Assembly: GCA_030323885.1 (NCBI GenBank)
Contig: CM059187.1
Location: 87,649,726-87,713,725 of the forward strand
Direction: 5' to 3'
From: Branchipolynoe longqiensis
Lineage: Eukaryota; Annelida; Polychaeta; Phyllodocida; Polynoidae
Length of the DNA stretch: 64,000 bases
Shown here one piece after another: positions 11,181 to 23,146 of the stretch (positions within the stretch are counted from its first letter, which is position 1; each line of letters begins with the position of its first letter). The notes beneath the pieces were generated by a model that ran no database searches, was not told the origin of the DNA, and saw nothing but the letters and a program-made list of their open reading frames with translations. The position numbers and the translations under genes were made by a program.

Positions 11181-11548
11181 TGCGGCTGTCAAACCTCGGC
11201 GGATTGAGCAACGGATAGAATTGTCTAGTCCGGTGGTGATAAGTATCAAAATGTATTAAAATGTGTCAAAATGTTGTGCTATCGGGTCAATCGCCACTGG
11301 AAGAACGGACATGAAACAGACATGAAACAGACATGAAACGGACATGAAACGGACATGAAACGGACCTAAAATGGACATGAATGGATAGCCAACAGACGAA
11401 ACAAACTCAAACCAGACAAGAACCATAGACATCAATCCGGCTGCATCCGTTCCTAGTTTGGTGCATGTTCAAAACTTGTATGGACACAAACTGGACATTG
11501 TTCGTTTCCTGTCCATTTCCCCCAATCCGGTGAGGTATGACAGGGCCT
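11181..11548 (-). mobile_element. E4: Harbinger-type MITE related to E3
   Basis: Perfect TAA target copies flank it (11178-11180 and 11549-11551). The right end, reverse-complemented, is AGGCCCTGTCATACCTCACC; the left end is a mutated version. GACATGAAACG repeats five times at exactly 11 bp around 11310-11365. The AT-rich motif GTGCATGTTCAAAACTTG lies at about 11461-11478. Overall order matches E3. Confidence 0.82.
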
Positions 11549-11660
11549 TAAGCCAAATTCGACCGGATTAACAAGGGTTCACAGTATTTGAAAGGCCAAT
11601 TGCATACCACCAATTGCTTAACCACTTCTGGGCAGAACACACAAACGTTTGTAACAGAGT

Positions 11661-11982
11661 TGATGTTTGTTGATTTACATCCTAGCAACATCAAAGGCCA
11701 TATCAGGACGGGTACCGACTTGTGACAGTGCGCGCTCATTGCGACTTTATAGCACAGCCCCACTGCGAGACAGGGCCGCCAGCACTCTGACCAGATATCC
11801 CACACAGTCACATTATCCTGATACTGTGCAAACCAGTCCCTGTCCTATCCTATTAATGCCGAGCACCAGGCTAGGTAGTGACAAGTATCAATTTGATAAT
11901 TAATTGGTTTGACTCGGCTGGGATTCGAACTCCCGACCTTGCGCACGGGAAGCCTCTAGCGATTAGGACACCACGTCCGGTC
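11661..11982 (-). repeat. SINE-A, near full length
   Basis: On the - strand it runs head (GGACGTGGTGTCCTAATCGC, B-box region GTTCGAATCCC) through the body to the tail (CCTGATATGGCCTTTGATG) and short T-rich end. About 320 bp. A RNA polymerase III-type promoter is implied by the A/B-box arrangement. It is non-coding and needs a LINE partner to move. Confidence 0.8.
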
Positions 11983-12394
11983 GTGTGTATCCTAAGGAAT
12001 CGGTGTATCAGAAGGAATGTGTGCGAATAAGGCGGACAGCCACCTACCCAACAGGCTGCTCACCGGATGTGACACTTCTGGTCTTTATGGATGGGACGCG
12101 TGTCAGCGGGGGGGGGGGGGGGTAGGAGGTGAGTCGGAGGGTATCTGATGACGTCACGAAGAAATGGAATCGAGCATGAATCAATTCTGGTGGGTGGAGG
12201 CCTGTCAGCATATGGCCGGGCAGCCTCTGACAGGGTCGCCGTGTAATATCCAGCACAGCGACCTCCATTCCAGCAGCCCTCGAACCAGCAGGCGTGTCGG
12301 TAAAAAAAGAAATACACGCCCCCCACCCCCCACCCCCCAACCCCCCTCCCAAACCCTACCACATTCTGCTTACACATGTCCTCTTCGTATGCAT
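11983..12394. other. No gene; poly(G) and poly(C) tracts, CRE-like site
   Basis: Contains G runs at about 12109-12122, C runs at 12320-12352 and a TGACGTCA palindrome at about 12149-12156. There is no recognisable coding sequence. Confidence 0.4.
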
Positions 12395-12728
12395 ATATAT
12401 ATGTATATAATACGTCATACATCATAAATATATATGTACATAATACGTCATACATCATATAATATATCATATATATATAATATGTCATACATCATGAATA
12501 TATATGTACATAATACATCATACATCATATAATATATATATATATATCATATATATAATATGTAATACATCATAAATATACATATACATAATACGTCATA
12601 CATCATAAATATACCATATATATAATATGTCATGCATCATAAATATACATGTACATAATCAGTCATACTTCATATAATATATCATATATATATAATACGT
12701 CATACATCATAAATATACATGTACATAA

Positions 12729-13621
12729 AGGGGCTGTCACATTAGGTTTTTTTGCGGGAGCATATGGCAGCATAGGCGCATTACGTCATATACGTCGGCA
12801 TACGCCGCCATACGCCGCCATATGCTACGCATACTCTACGCATATGCTATGCATATGCTACGCATACACTACGCATATGCTACGCATACGCTATGCATAT
12901 GCTATGCATAGGCTATGCATAGGCTACACATAGGCCGTCATGTGCCGGCCTATGCCGGCGTATGCCGTTGTACGCCGCCATACGCTTTCTCCCGTCCGTC
13001 CATCCAAATTTGTTTGTGCATGCTCAAAAAATCTCGACCTATGGGAGCATATGGTTCATACGCTACTCATACGCTACTCATACGCCGGTGTATGCTCCTC
13101 GTACGCCGGTGTACGCTCCTCGTACGCTAGGGGTGTGCCAGCATAGGTTACGCATACGCTCAACTTGCGTCACCGGTGTATCTCTAGTGTATGTAGCGTA
13201 CGCATAACCTACGAGTTACGTATGGGAGCGTACTCCTAGCATATGCACACCATATGCACAGCGTATGCACAGCGTATTCCAAGTGTATGCCATAGGTCTC
13301 GACATCGATCTTGACTCATACGCTACTCATACGCTCATACGCTATGCATATGCTATGCATACGCTACGCATATGCTATGCATATGCTACGCATACGCTAC
13401 ACATAGGTTCCATATGCCAATCAAAACCGTCAAAAAATGTCCCAGTATGCTCTCATATGCTCCTCATACGCTCCTCATACGCTCCTCGTACACTCCTCAT
13501 AGGTTACGCATACGCTCAAAAACACCCGATAGGTCACCAAAGGTCATGATAGGCCGGCACGCGCAGGACTTACGTAGGTTTTCAATACGCTACCGCCATA
13601 CACTGTAATGTGACAGGGCCT
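12729..13621 (+). mobile_element. E5: Harbinger-type MITE with phased CATACGC array
   Basis: The left end is AGGGGCTGTCACATTAGG and the right end (reverse complement) AGGCCCTGTCACATTACA. TAA precedes it and TAA/AAA follows. The interior is a run of 11-bp units such as CTACGCATATG, CTACGCATACG and CTATGCATATG (about 12810-12930 and 13310-13400), with sparser copies elsewhere. The AT-rich motif TTTGTGCATGCTCAAAAA is at about 13012-13029, one third from the left end. It sits in the AT-rich satellite. E6 is a shorter relative. Confidence 0.85.
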
Positions 13622-13785
13622 AAATATACCATTTATATAATATGTCATACATCATAAATATACATGTACATAATATGTCATACATCATATAATATATCAT
13701 ATATATAATATGTCATACATCATAAATATACATGTACATAATGCGTCATACATCATATATTATATTATATATAATCTATTATATA

Positions 13786-14039
13786 CATATAAACGCTCGG
13801 AGAATTATTTATTATTTATTAGTTTCGATTCTACTCGACTTAATATTGTCCAATCGCCGTCGTCCGCTGGCCCTGCTGCGGTCCTGGCGGGTTCGACGCT
13901 GCTCAAGTTGGTTTGAATCGTCACTTGCCACCAGTTTTTTGCTTTTTTATTAGGTAGAGCATTTATCGCTCAGCCCGGAGTCGAATAAACGAACCAACCC
14001 AATCTGCTGTCTCTTGTCCATTCGTAGGGGAGGCTTATA
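13786..14039. other. Non-satellite insert within the AT-rich array
   Basis: About 250 bp of mixed composition, including a GC-rich centre (13855-13910), lies between two satellite blocks. I find no TIRs, tRNA-like boxes or coding domains. Confidence 0.45.
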
Positions 14040-14310
14040 TCATATATATATAATATGTCATACATCATAACTATACATGTACATAATACATCATAAATAT
14101 ACCATATATATAATATGTCATACATCATAAATATACATGTACATAATACATCATACATCATATAATATATCATATATATAATACGTCATACATCATAAAT
14201 ATACATGTACATAATATATCATACATCATATAATATATCATATATATAATACGTCATACATCATAAAGATACATGTACATAATACATCATACATCATATA
14301 AGACATATTA

Positions 14311-15744
14311 TGTGATTAAAAAGATAGGGAATGATATATTACTTATTATTATTGTTATTCTCCATAAGATACAACACTGTACCAGTGGTGCCATTTCGGC
14401 CCACCTCGTCTCCACCGGAATTTGATTGGTGTTAGTAGCACCGAATGATTAAATATATATGTGTATATGTGTGTGTGTGTACATAGAACGGGCAATACAA
14501 TATAGGCAGAACATAGATTAATCGGTTCAATATAATATAATCAAAGAATTCCCTTCCGCGCCTCTTTACTCTTATAATATTAATAGGCTATATATACATT
14601 ATACATTATATACACAAACACACCCAGACAGGAACACCGACAAACATTAGGGACTATTCTATATTTATATTCACATAATAAATTATATAGGACAGATATA
14701 TATATATATATGTGCTCTAATCTATTATGGGAATATAAACAAGGACACTAACTCTCTTCACTTTGCTCTATTAAATATATGGGTCATTCTCTAAAACTGG
14801 GCACTAAAGGGTGACATGGAAACCAAAAGTGAAAACCTTCCAAATAATAGCAAAACACCTTCCAAATAATAGCAAAAACCTTCCAAATAATAGCAAAAAA
14901 ACCTTTCAAATAATAGCCTAATCCAATGTCCTATGAAAGTTTGCATGTTGTGCATATGTCAGAGTTGAACAAATTAATTTCACTTTTTGAAATCGATCTT
15001 ATACAAATTGAGCAATACATTAATATCACTCTCATAACATGAACATCAATGACACATCCAGAACCTCATTTTAACATATACAAGTTTAATTGATTACTGT
15101 TAAGCAGACACGGTTATGACTTAAAGAAACAAGTTGAAAAATAAGTTGAAAATAGCTTGGCTACATGCATAGTGGAAATGTGTAAATCTTCACTTTTTCA
15201 CATTAGCACAAAATCATATAAGTAAACTTTTAATTTCTTTCTTGGGATAGCTTCAATAAATGAACTACTACTATTGCTAACATACTTAATACACAGAGGA
15301 TACAATAATTATTTGACTTGCAATTAATAAAAGAAAGAACAAATTATCAGCATCATAATGTGCAAACCAAATATGTGGTGCCCAGTTTGATAGAATAAGC
15401 CATATATATATATCAGTATCTCTCCCTATAACACATCGCTTAAAGAAACCGCCACCACGCAACATTGTAAGTGGAAAGGAAAGATTAGAAAACAACAACA
15501 CCAAAAGCATAAAACACAACACCGGCTGAATATGGACGGGCGCGCCTCTTGGAGGGCAGGTCAGGTGCTCAGACGCCCTGTGTCTAAAAGGCCTCTCCTG
15601 GAGGGGCCTCGGGGAAGCGTGAGTCGACTGTGGGAAGGTGGTTACCACGGAGGTATCATAAGCCCTTTGATACCCTCCGCCCCACACCACCATCTGTAGG
15701 CATGGACCCCACAACGTGGTAGGTGAGGGACAATATTCAATCAT
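14311..15744. other. No gene; short tandem CCTTCCAAATAATAGCAAAA at about 14837-14925
   Basis: Four ~20-bp units of that word are adjacent. A (TG)n patch lies near 14460-14480 and (TA)n near 14698-14710. The frame at 15286-15744 (-) has no family signature. Confidence 0.5.
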
Positions 15745-15748
15745 TTAA

Positions 15749-16086
15749 AGATACATGGTCCGATGAAAACATCAAATTTTCAAAACCAAAACAATTATCT
15801 AGATTTGATTCTAAATATCTAACTTAGATACTGTTGCACTTAGTAAACATTTGTCGCCACATAGAAGGGAATACTGAGTCAATTTAACTAAATCTGTTAG
15901 CGTTACTCCAGAAGCCTATGGAGCCAGCGTTCTGGCGTGCTTTCCAAAATTAATATAGCATGGTTGCACTTCAAATATCTAAAAGTTTAACCATATTAAA
16001 TAAAAGCCACTTCAAGCTATAGTCAGCTAGATTATAATCATCAACCTAATATATTTATCTCAGGAAATGTCAGAAACTCAAAATGA
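15749..16086. mobile_element. TTAA-target MITE, copy 3, right end lost
   Basis: TTAA (15745-15748) precedes AGATACATGGTCCGATG. The body follows the family in order to TCAGAAACTCAAAATGAT and stops short of the terminal GACTATGCAGCT. Shortly after, the polypyrimidine satellite begins. Confidence 0.8.
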
Positions 16087-16149
16087 TAACTGCCTTTTTC
16101 TGAGTGATTGTTGTTATCACATATTGCCACGTGCAAGCTGTAATATTTC

Positions 16150-18170
16150 CCCTTTTCGCCTCGGTCACCATCCCCCCTCCGTCCCGTTCCTCTCTCTCCC
16201 CTTCACCCTTTTCCTCCCCTTTCCCCCCTATCCTTCCATACCCTCATTTTCCTCTTTCCACCTTCACCCTTTTCGTTCCTTTCTGCCCGCTATCCTTCCA
16301 TACCCTCATTTTCCTCTTTCCACCTTCACCCTTTTCGTTCCATTCTGCCCCTTTCCTTCCATACCCTCATTTTCCGATCTCCCCTTCACCCTTTCTCTTC
16401 CATTCTCCTCCTTTCCTTCCATACCCTCATTTTCCTCTCTTGCCTTCACCCTTTCCCTCCCATTTTCCCCCTTTCCTTCCTTACCTTCCTTTTCCTCCTT
16501 CACCCATCACCGTTTTCCTCCCATTTCTCCCCTTTCCTTCATAACCCTCATTTCCCTCTCTCCCCTACACCCTTTTCCTTCCATTCCCCCTTTCCTTCCT
16601 TACGCTCATTTCCCTCTCTACCCTTCCAACTTTTCCTTCCATTCCCCCTCTTTCCTTCCATACCCTCATTTTCCTGTTTCCACTTTCACCCTTTTCATCC
16701 CATTCCCCCACTTTCCTTCCATACCCTCATTTTCCTCTCACCCCTTCCCACTTTTCCTTCCGTTCCTCCCTTTCTTTCCATACCCTCATTTTCCTCTTTC
16801 CACCTTCACCATTTTCCTCCCATTTCCCCTCTTGCCTTCCTCACCCTCATTTCTTCTCTCCCCTTCACCCTTTTCCTTCTCTTCCCCCCATTTCCTTCCT
16901 TACCCTCATTTTCCTCTCTCCCCTTCACCGCCTAAGACATAACCTTTTCCTCCCATTCCCCCCCTTTCGTTCCATACCCTCATTTCCCTCTCTTCCCTTC
17001 ACAATTTTCCTCCCATTTCCCCCCTTTCCTTCAATACCCTCATTTTCCTCTTTCCACCTTCACCCTTTTCCTCCCTTCCCCCCATTTCGTTCCATACCCT
17101 CATTTCCCCTCTTCCCTTCACAATTTTCCTCCCATTTCCCCCCTTTCCTTCAATACCCTCATTTTCCTTTCTCCCCTTTCACCCTTTTTCCTTCCATTCT
17201 GCCCCTTTCCTTTCATAACCCTCATTTTCCTCTCTCTCTTTCACCCTTTTCCTCCGATTTCCCCCCTTTCCTTCCATACCCTCATTTTCCTCTCTCCCCT
17301 TCCCACTTTCCCTCCGATTTCCCCCTTTCCTTCCTTACCCTGATTTTCCTGTATCCTCCTTCCTCTTTCCCTCCGATTTCCCCCCTTTCCTTCCTTACCC
17401 TAATTTTCAACTCTCCCATTCACCCTTTTCCTTCCATTCCCCCTCCCCCTTTCTTTCCTTATCCTCCTTTTCTTCCTTCACCCTACACCATTTTCCTCCC
17501 ATTTCCCCCTTTTCTTCCTTACCCTCATTTTCCTCTCTCCCCTACACCCTTTTCCTTCCATTCCCCCCTTTCCTTCCTTACCCTCATTTCCCTCTCTACC
17601 CTTCACCCTTTTCCTTCCATTCTGCCCCTTTTCTTCCTTACCCTCATTTTCCTCTCTACCCTTCACTCTTTTCCTTCCATTCTCCCCCTTTCCTTCCATT
17701 CCCTCATTTCCCTCTCTACCCTTCACCCTTTTCCTTCCATTCTGCCCCTTTCCTTTCATACCCTCATTTTCCTCTCTCTCCTTCACCCTTTTCCTCCCAT
17801 TTCCCCCCTTTCCTTCAATACCCTCATTTTCCTTTCTCCCCTTTCGCCCTTTTCCTTCCATTCTGCCCCTTTCCTTCCTCACCCTCATTTTCCTCTCTCC
17901 CCTTCACCCTTTTCCTCCCATCTCCCCCCTTTCCTTCCTCACCCTCATTTTCCTATCTCCCCTTCACCCTTTTCCTCCCATTTCTCCCCTTTCCTTCCTT
18001 ACCCTCATTTTCCTCTATCCCTTTCACCCTTTTCCTTCCATTTCCCCCTTTCCTTTCTTACCCTCATTTTCCTCTTTCCACCTTCAGGCTTTTCCTCCCA
18101 TCTCCCCCCTTTCTTTCCTTACCCCGCTTTCCCTCCATTTTCTCCGTTCCTGCCCCTTCTTCCTCCTTTG
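16150..18170. repeat. Polypyrimidine satellite, ~60-bp unit, 2 kb
   Basis: About 33 units built around TTCCATACCCTCATTTTCCT and TTCACCCTTTTCCTCCCATT at 60-62 bp spacing. The + strand is almost pure C/T for 2 kb. Long Ser/Pro/Phe-rich (+) and Arg/Glu/Gly-rich (-) frames arise from composition and periodicity and are not genes. Confidence 0.93.
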
Positions 18171-18937
18171 TTTACCTTTCCATGTTTCTTCATTAATTTC
18201 CTTCCTATTTTCTTGAGGTCTTATATCATCGCGAATCATTGAGCTTAGCTATGCATAGGAAATACACTGATGTCTTCGTGTGTCACGTACAGCCATAATC
18301 AGTTCCACAGTAAGGAGTTACCCCGCAACTCGGCATAGTTACATCATCTTCGAACAGTAATGTCCATAGTAAACAAGCAATACACAATCTATTTATAAAT
18401 AATGGATGGTTCAATAACTGTAACTCTCTTCCTTATTATTCACCAAATCTTACCAGTGGCGCCACCACGCTGCATCCCACCTCACTAACTGCTATCAACT
18501 CTGAGTGGCAGTCACAAGTTGCCATCATCTGTCGGTTCTTACATGTAGACATTATTTAAGTGATGTATAAGCATTATGCGAGTATGGTGATCTACCTATT
18601 TACAATGTAATGTAAACGCCCGGGAGACCAGTGCCTCCGCGCTGAGAAAATGTTTATTCTGATGAATAAACTGTTTTACAAAAAAACAAGAAGAAAAAAG
18701 TCCCGGGTGGGAGATTATCATTATTATTGCTGCTTGATTATATCCTTTTGGTGCGGAGTAGCCCTCCCACGTCACCAGTGGCACCACCACCGCCACAAAT
18801 CCTGCCTACGGAAGCTCAACAGCCATTGGCGCCCGTGAATCTTTTATGTATATGAGTGAATCATAATTACATATATAAGATGCAACTACCATGCGATTAT
18901 TTTAAAATATCTTCAACAAGAATACCGCTTCTGGAAA
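18171..18937. other. No gene; family D repeat at about 18614-18700
   Basis: The D repeat reads GGGAGACCAGTGCCTCCGCG followed by GATGAATAAACTG. Elsewhere nothing is recognised. Confidence 0.5.
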
Positions 18938-19139
18938 ACAAACAGATGAATGAGTTGAGCGTCCTCCTCCCATTTTCGTAGGTCATGAGATTCAAATCCT
19001 CAAGCACGAACCCTGGCCAAGTTTAACCAATGACTTAAAAATTAATATTTGGTTACTTTGCGTTCGGCATTACTAGGATAAGGCAAGGAGCAGTGGCATC
19101 AGGAAGACTAATTGTCCATGATTGAACCTTTCTCTGCCT
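18938..19139 (+). repeat. SINE-A relative, head and mid-body
   Basis: GAATGAGTTGAGCGTCCTCC, then CCAATGACTTAAAAATTAAT and ATTACTAGGATAAGGCAAGG follow the order of SINE-A heads at 57822 and 37236. Its 3' part differs from the long tail form. A LINE fragment is inserted at its end. Confidence 0.65.
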
Positions 19140-19658
19140 CATCATCATCATCATCATGCTGTCGGTTGTGATGCGACAAAGACTGCTTTCATTACTTGAC
19201 TGCCACTCTCCATTTAACTCTCTGCTGTGAGAGTGATGTTCATGAGTCGGTCTTAATGTCTCTCAGCTTCAGGTTTCTCTTGATGGTATCCTAGAACCGG
19301 AGACGAGGATGCCCTCTCTTTCTGTAACCAGAAGACAGTTGAGAGTAGAGGATCTGCTTTGGTAGCCTGTCTGATGACATCCTCATGAGGTGTCCAGTCC
19401 ACTTTTTGATCAGAAGATCTTCCATAGAGGGCAGCCCCGTCCGTTCGAGTATTTCCTTATTTGTCACTTTGTTCTTCCAGGTTAGCCTCATGATTGAGCA
19501 CAGATGTCGCATCATGAAGGCATGCAGCTTTTTCACATGTCGTCTGTCCACTGTCCAGGCCTCGGCTCCGTATAGTAGGGTGGATAGCACAATTGCACGG
19601 TAGATCTTGCCTTTGACCCGCATGGACACATGGTGGTTGTCCCAGAGTCTCTGGCGCA
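19140..19658 (-). pseudogene. 5'-truncated RTE-like non-LTR retrotransposon, broken
   Basis: TCTCTGCCT flanks it at 19131-19139 and 19659-19667, a 9-bp TSD. The - strand encodes the C-terminal region after the RT fingers/palm: LYGAEAWTVDRRHVKKLHAF, then MRHLCSIMRLTWKNKVTNKE and WTGHLMRMSSDRLPKQILY. The RT catalytic (YxDD) part is absent. Compared with the copy at 38.1 kb it lacks 9 bp in frame and has TAG where the other has AAA, just after RPRLRF/HPRLRF. It ends with an (ATG)n tail. The protein arrangement fits RTE/BovB-like or related clades; the exact clade is uncertain. Confidence 0.85.
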
Positions 19659-19667
19659 TCTCTGCCT

Positions 19668-20308
19668 AATCAACTAATTATTAAGTTTGCTATTATAACT
19701 TTACCACCTTTCATGTGTTTTAGTAAAACCCCATCAGAATGCCGCAGATAACCTTGCTTAGTCCCAGCTACAAGTTAGTTATGGTTATTCTCATTAATGT
19801 AGAAGGTGTATGTATATGAATCCCATTATGAATGATGGTGACAGTCCAGTAGAATGCAACACACTATCATACCTGACAACACAGCATCCTGGTAGAGAGT
19901 CCTTTAATAACCACCAGTTTGGCAATACTTACTGTTACAACATATCTGCTTGGAGAGAACAGTAGAGCCTGTCCTGGTTGGCTGTCCTCCTATTGGTTGT
20001 ATACCTGAACACAAACATGGTGGTGGGAGAGATATCACAACCATTAGGTGGGAGAGACAGTCCTAGCTCTCCACCCACCTGCCTACCATGGCCTGTGTGC
20101 TTGCTGGGGATATCCTTATCTGTCTGTGTTAACCCTCTGCCTGCTGTGTCCCTGTGGTTCCCATAACCCTTCCTTGTCATTTGCCTTAGAATCGGAGAAT
20201 TTTACATAATGTCCCCCGCCACCCAAAAAAAGCATATTACTAGCGCCCCCTATCTGTGTGAATGAGTACCCATAACTTGCGGCAAATGTATACTGGATTC
20301 ACATTACG
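19668..20308. other. No gene recognised
   Basis: About 640 bp with no recognised repeat or domain; overlapping frames at 19935-20180 on both strands lack family signatures. Confidence 0.4.
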
Positions 20309-20312
20309 TTAA

Positions 20313-20660
20313 AGCTGCATAGTCCGATGATTTTGAGTTTCTCCCATTTTTCTGAGATACATATATTATGTTGATCGCTATAATCTACCCTACTTTAGCT
20401 TGACGTAACTTTTATCTGAAATGGCTACCTTTTGAAATATTTGATGTGCAACCCTGCAGAATTAATTTTGGCATGCATGCCAAAGCTCTGTCACCATAGG
20501 CTTCTACAGTAACAGGTTATATTAAAATGCATCAGCAGTCCCTTCTATGTGATGACAAATGTTTAATAAATGCACGAGTATCTAAGATAGGTATGTATAA
20601 TAAAATCCAGGTAATTGTTTTGATCTTGAAAATTTGATGTTTTCATCAGACTATGCAGCT
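20313..20660. mobile_element. TTAA-target MITE, copy 4, intact (348 bp)
   Basis: TTAA at 20309-20312 and 20661-20664 flanks AGCTGCATAGTCCGATG and its complement (CATCAGACTATGCAGCT, one mismatch). No insertion is present, so this copy gives the family length. Confidence 0.9.
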
Positions 20661-21018
20661 TTAAGCAGTGTGTAATTATAGACCCACCAACCTTCTGGAT
20701 GAGCATTGACTGAGGGCAACCTAAGGCCGGACACACAACCCAGAGGCCTGAATGACTTCACCCTCATGTTTGGGTGATGAAGGATCTAGTAAGTGATTTA
20801 CCCTTCAAACTTTAGCCAATTGGCTCTGTTGCGGCTAACAGTCCTACGTAGTTGAACCGCTACACTCCGCTACAATCAAACACAAATAGTGATATTGGAC
20901 TGGTGCCAATTCGATGTCGGGCTTGTTCGCCGGGACAGTATATACGTCTATGCATATATGTGTGTATACATATATGTCCATATTTACGTACATATGCACT
21001 TATATATCCAGATGAAGA
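20661..21018. other. No gene recognised; short TATA/CATATG-rich patch near 20938-21010
   Basis: Nothing else supports a feature here. Confidence 0.4.
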
Positions 21019-21263
21019 GTTCACCGACCAGTGGTTCACAACTAGTTCATCGAAGGATGTGGTATGTGCTGTCCTGTCTGTTGGAAAGTGCATATAAACG
21101 ACCCCTTGCTGCTTATCAGAAAGAGTAGCCTATGTGACAGCAACTGGTTTCCTTCAAAGAAATATGTCAGAATGACCATAATATTATACTCGACATCCAA
21201 TAGCCGATGATACGGAAATCAATGCACTCTCGAGGCATCATTAAATAAACAAGCTTTACTTTT
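21019..21263 (+). repeat. Family C dispersed retroposon (mollusc-type 3' repeat)
   Basis: Runs GACCAGTGGTTCACAACTAG, then TGTGCTGTCCTGTCTGTTGG, then CCAATAGCCGATGATACG, and ends in GGCATCATTAAATAAACAAG. The - strand copy at 42100-42290 shares the first two blocks and the copy at 54540 shares the last two. I associate this order with repeats widespread in marine molluscs; that is memory, not a search. Confidence 0.7.
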
Positions 21264-21524
21264 CTTAAATGAAAAGTTCAGGTGCAAAAACCGACAAATC
21301 CATTTTAGCTGTTCTCTGTAAAACAAAATGTATTGGTGTGTTTTGCAGGTGAACGCTTTCAATTTTATGTTGGGTATTGCATTATATAGGGGAGAGCAGC
21401 TTCAGCTCAAACCTAGTTGTCATGGTTTCATTTCGGCCGGAATGTTGTTTATCGGTTTTTGGATTTGAAGTCTTCATATATATGCACATATACAATATAT
21501 ATATGGATAGTGCTAAGCCCCTAA
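21264..21524. other. No gene recognised
   Basis: AT-rich spacer between family C and E6; no repeat or coding signature seen. Confidence 0.4.
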
Positions 21525-21984
21525 AGGGGGTGTCACATTAGGGTTTTTTGCGGGAGCGTATGGCGGCGTAAGCGCGTTACGTCATATACGTCGGCATACG
21601 CCGTATACGCTACTCATACGCTACGCATACGCTACTCATACGCTACTCATACGCCGCCAGATGCCACCAGATGCCGGCGTATGTGAAGCGTATGAGCATA
21701 CGCCGCCATAAACGCTTTCATAAATCCGTCCGTCCAAATTTTTTTGTGCATGCTAAAAAAAAAACGACCTATGAGGGCGTATGGCCCATACTGTCAAAAA
21801 ATGTCACAGCACGCTCCCATACGCTCCCATACGCTCCTCATACGCTCCTCGTACACTCCTTGTAGGTTCCACATACGCTCAAAACCACCCGAAAGGTCAC
21901 CAAATGTCATCATAGGCCGGCACGCGCAGGACCTACGTAGGTTTTCAATACGCTCCCGCCATACGCCGTAATGTGACAGGGCCT
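21525..21984 (+). mobile_element. E6: Harbinger-type MITE related to E5
   Basis: The left end AGGGGGTGTCACATTAGG and right end AGGCCCTGTCACATTACG (reverse complement) are near-perfect TIRs. Flanks are TAA and TTA. CATACGCTACT/CATACGCTACG units recur every 11 bp at 21595-21655. The AT-rich motif (TTTTTTTGTGCATGCTAAAA) lies near the middle at about 21739-21758, unlike the off-centre position in the other nine. Much of E5's first array is missing, which probably explains that; the orientation given is therefore tentative. Confidence 0.83.
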
Positions 21985-22796
21985 TTATCGCCTGTAATAA
22001 GCTCTGGAGTGCTCCTCTCCTCCCCCCCTCCTGGATCGGGGGGTGGGTGGGGGTCCGGCATGCACCGCTCCACCTCCTGCGCGAGGCTTGACACTCCACT
22101 CGATCGGAAGTTAAAAAAAATATTTTTATATATATTTTAAGGGCTTAAATAGGATTGATACCACATTCTCGATTCGGTAGCGGAATGACATTGAGAGGGA
22201 GTGCAGGGAATCAATGTTTTAATTGCAAAGAGAAAATAGCATCAGGGCCCAGCACTCTAAATAGAAACAACAAGGATGGGGGGTGGAAAAAGTGTGCACA
22301 TCGCCAGCTCGCCGAGAAGTGACAAGAAGGCAGTGAGGCAGAAGAGATTTGAAAACCTGCTGGCCAAGGAGCAGAGCCCAAGGTACATCATACAGCGGAT
22401 GGGTGGGGGTAGCGGTCGGGGTGGGGGTGGGGACTCTCATTTCCGCTGAATCAAATTCAAAGTGAACATTGCAGTCAATGTCCACTACAATACATGACTC
22501 CGAGCTAACAATAAAACGTCATAGTGACGTCATAATATCGTTATAAAATGTCAGAATAACATTAAAACACGTCATATAAACGTTATTTTATATGGAGTAA
22601 AGCATGTTATATAACATTATTTTATAGCATTCTGGAGACTTTTTTAACGTCATAATAACGGCCAAGATGGGTACCCTCTCCTTCAGTCAGAATAGACCCC
22701 AAAATATTACAATACATGTTATGACATATGTATAACGTTGCTAAGACATTATAATGCACCATAACCAAATAATAATGTTAGCCTGACGTTATTTAA
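21985..22796. other. Intergenic; degenerate phased CGTCAT/CGTTAT words at 22505-22795
   Basis: From about 22517, ACGTCAT, ACGTTAT and related words recur at about 10-11 bp (for example ACGTCATAGTG then ACGTCATAAT). This resembles an old member of the E family, but I cannot find convincing TIRs. The rest holds no gene. Confidence 0.45.
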
Positions 22797-23142
22797 AGTT
22801 GCATGGTCCGATGGTTTTGAGTTTCTCTCATTTTCTGAGATAAACATATAAGGTTGTTCATTATAATCTACCTTACTTTAGTTTGAAGTAACTTTTATCT
22901 TAAATCGCAAACTTTTGAGATATTTGAAATGGAAAAATGCTAAATTAATTTTGGCAAGCTTGCCAAAACTCTATCACCATAGGCTTCTGCAGTAACAGGT
23001 TCTATTAATTGACTCAGTATCCCCTTATATGTGCCGGTAAATGTTTAATAAGTGCATCAGTATCTAAGGTAGATATGTAGAATCAAATCTAGATAATTGT
23101 TTTGGTTTTGAAAATTTGATGTTTTAATCGGACTATGCAGCT
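22797..23142. mobile_element. TTAA-target MITE, copy 5, intact (346 bp)
   Basis: TTAA at 22793-22796 and 23143-23146; left AGTTGCATGGTCCGATG, right (reverse complement) AGCTGCATAGTCCGATT. Same order and length as copies 4 and 7. Confidence 0.9.
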
Positions 23143-23146
23143 TTAA

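Larger units (their letters stand above)
12395..14310. repeat. AT-rich minisatellite, three blocks split by E5 and another insert
   Basis: Words such as TCATACATCATAAATATACA and TGTACATAATACGTC repeat through about 12395-12728, 13622-13785 and 14040-14310. The first two blocks are separated exactly by E5; the second and third by about 250 bp of non-satellite DNA (13786-14039). Confidence 0.85.

Noticed and set aside
16067..16942. 291-codon Ser/Pro/Phe-rich frame
   Set aside because: Product of the 60-bp polypyrimidine repeat; alternate frames are equally open.
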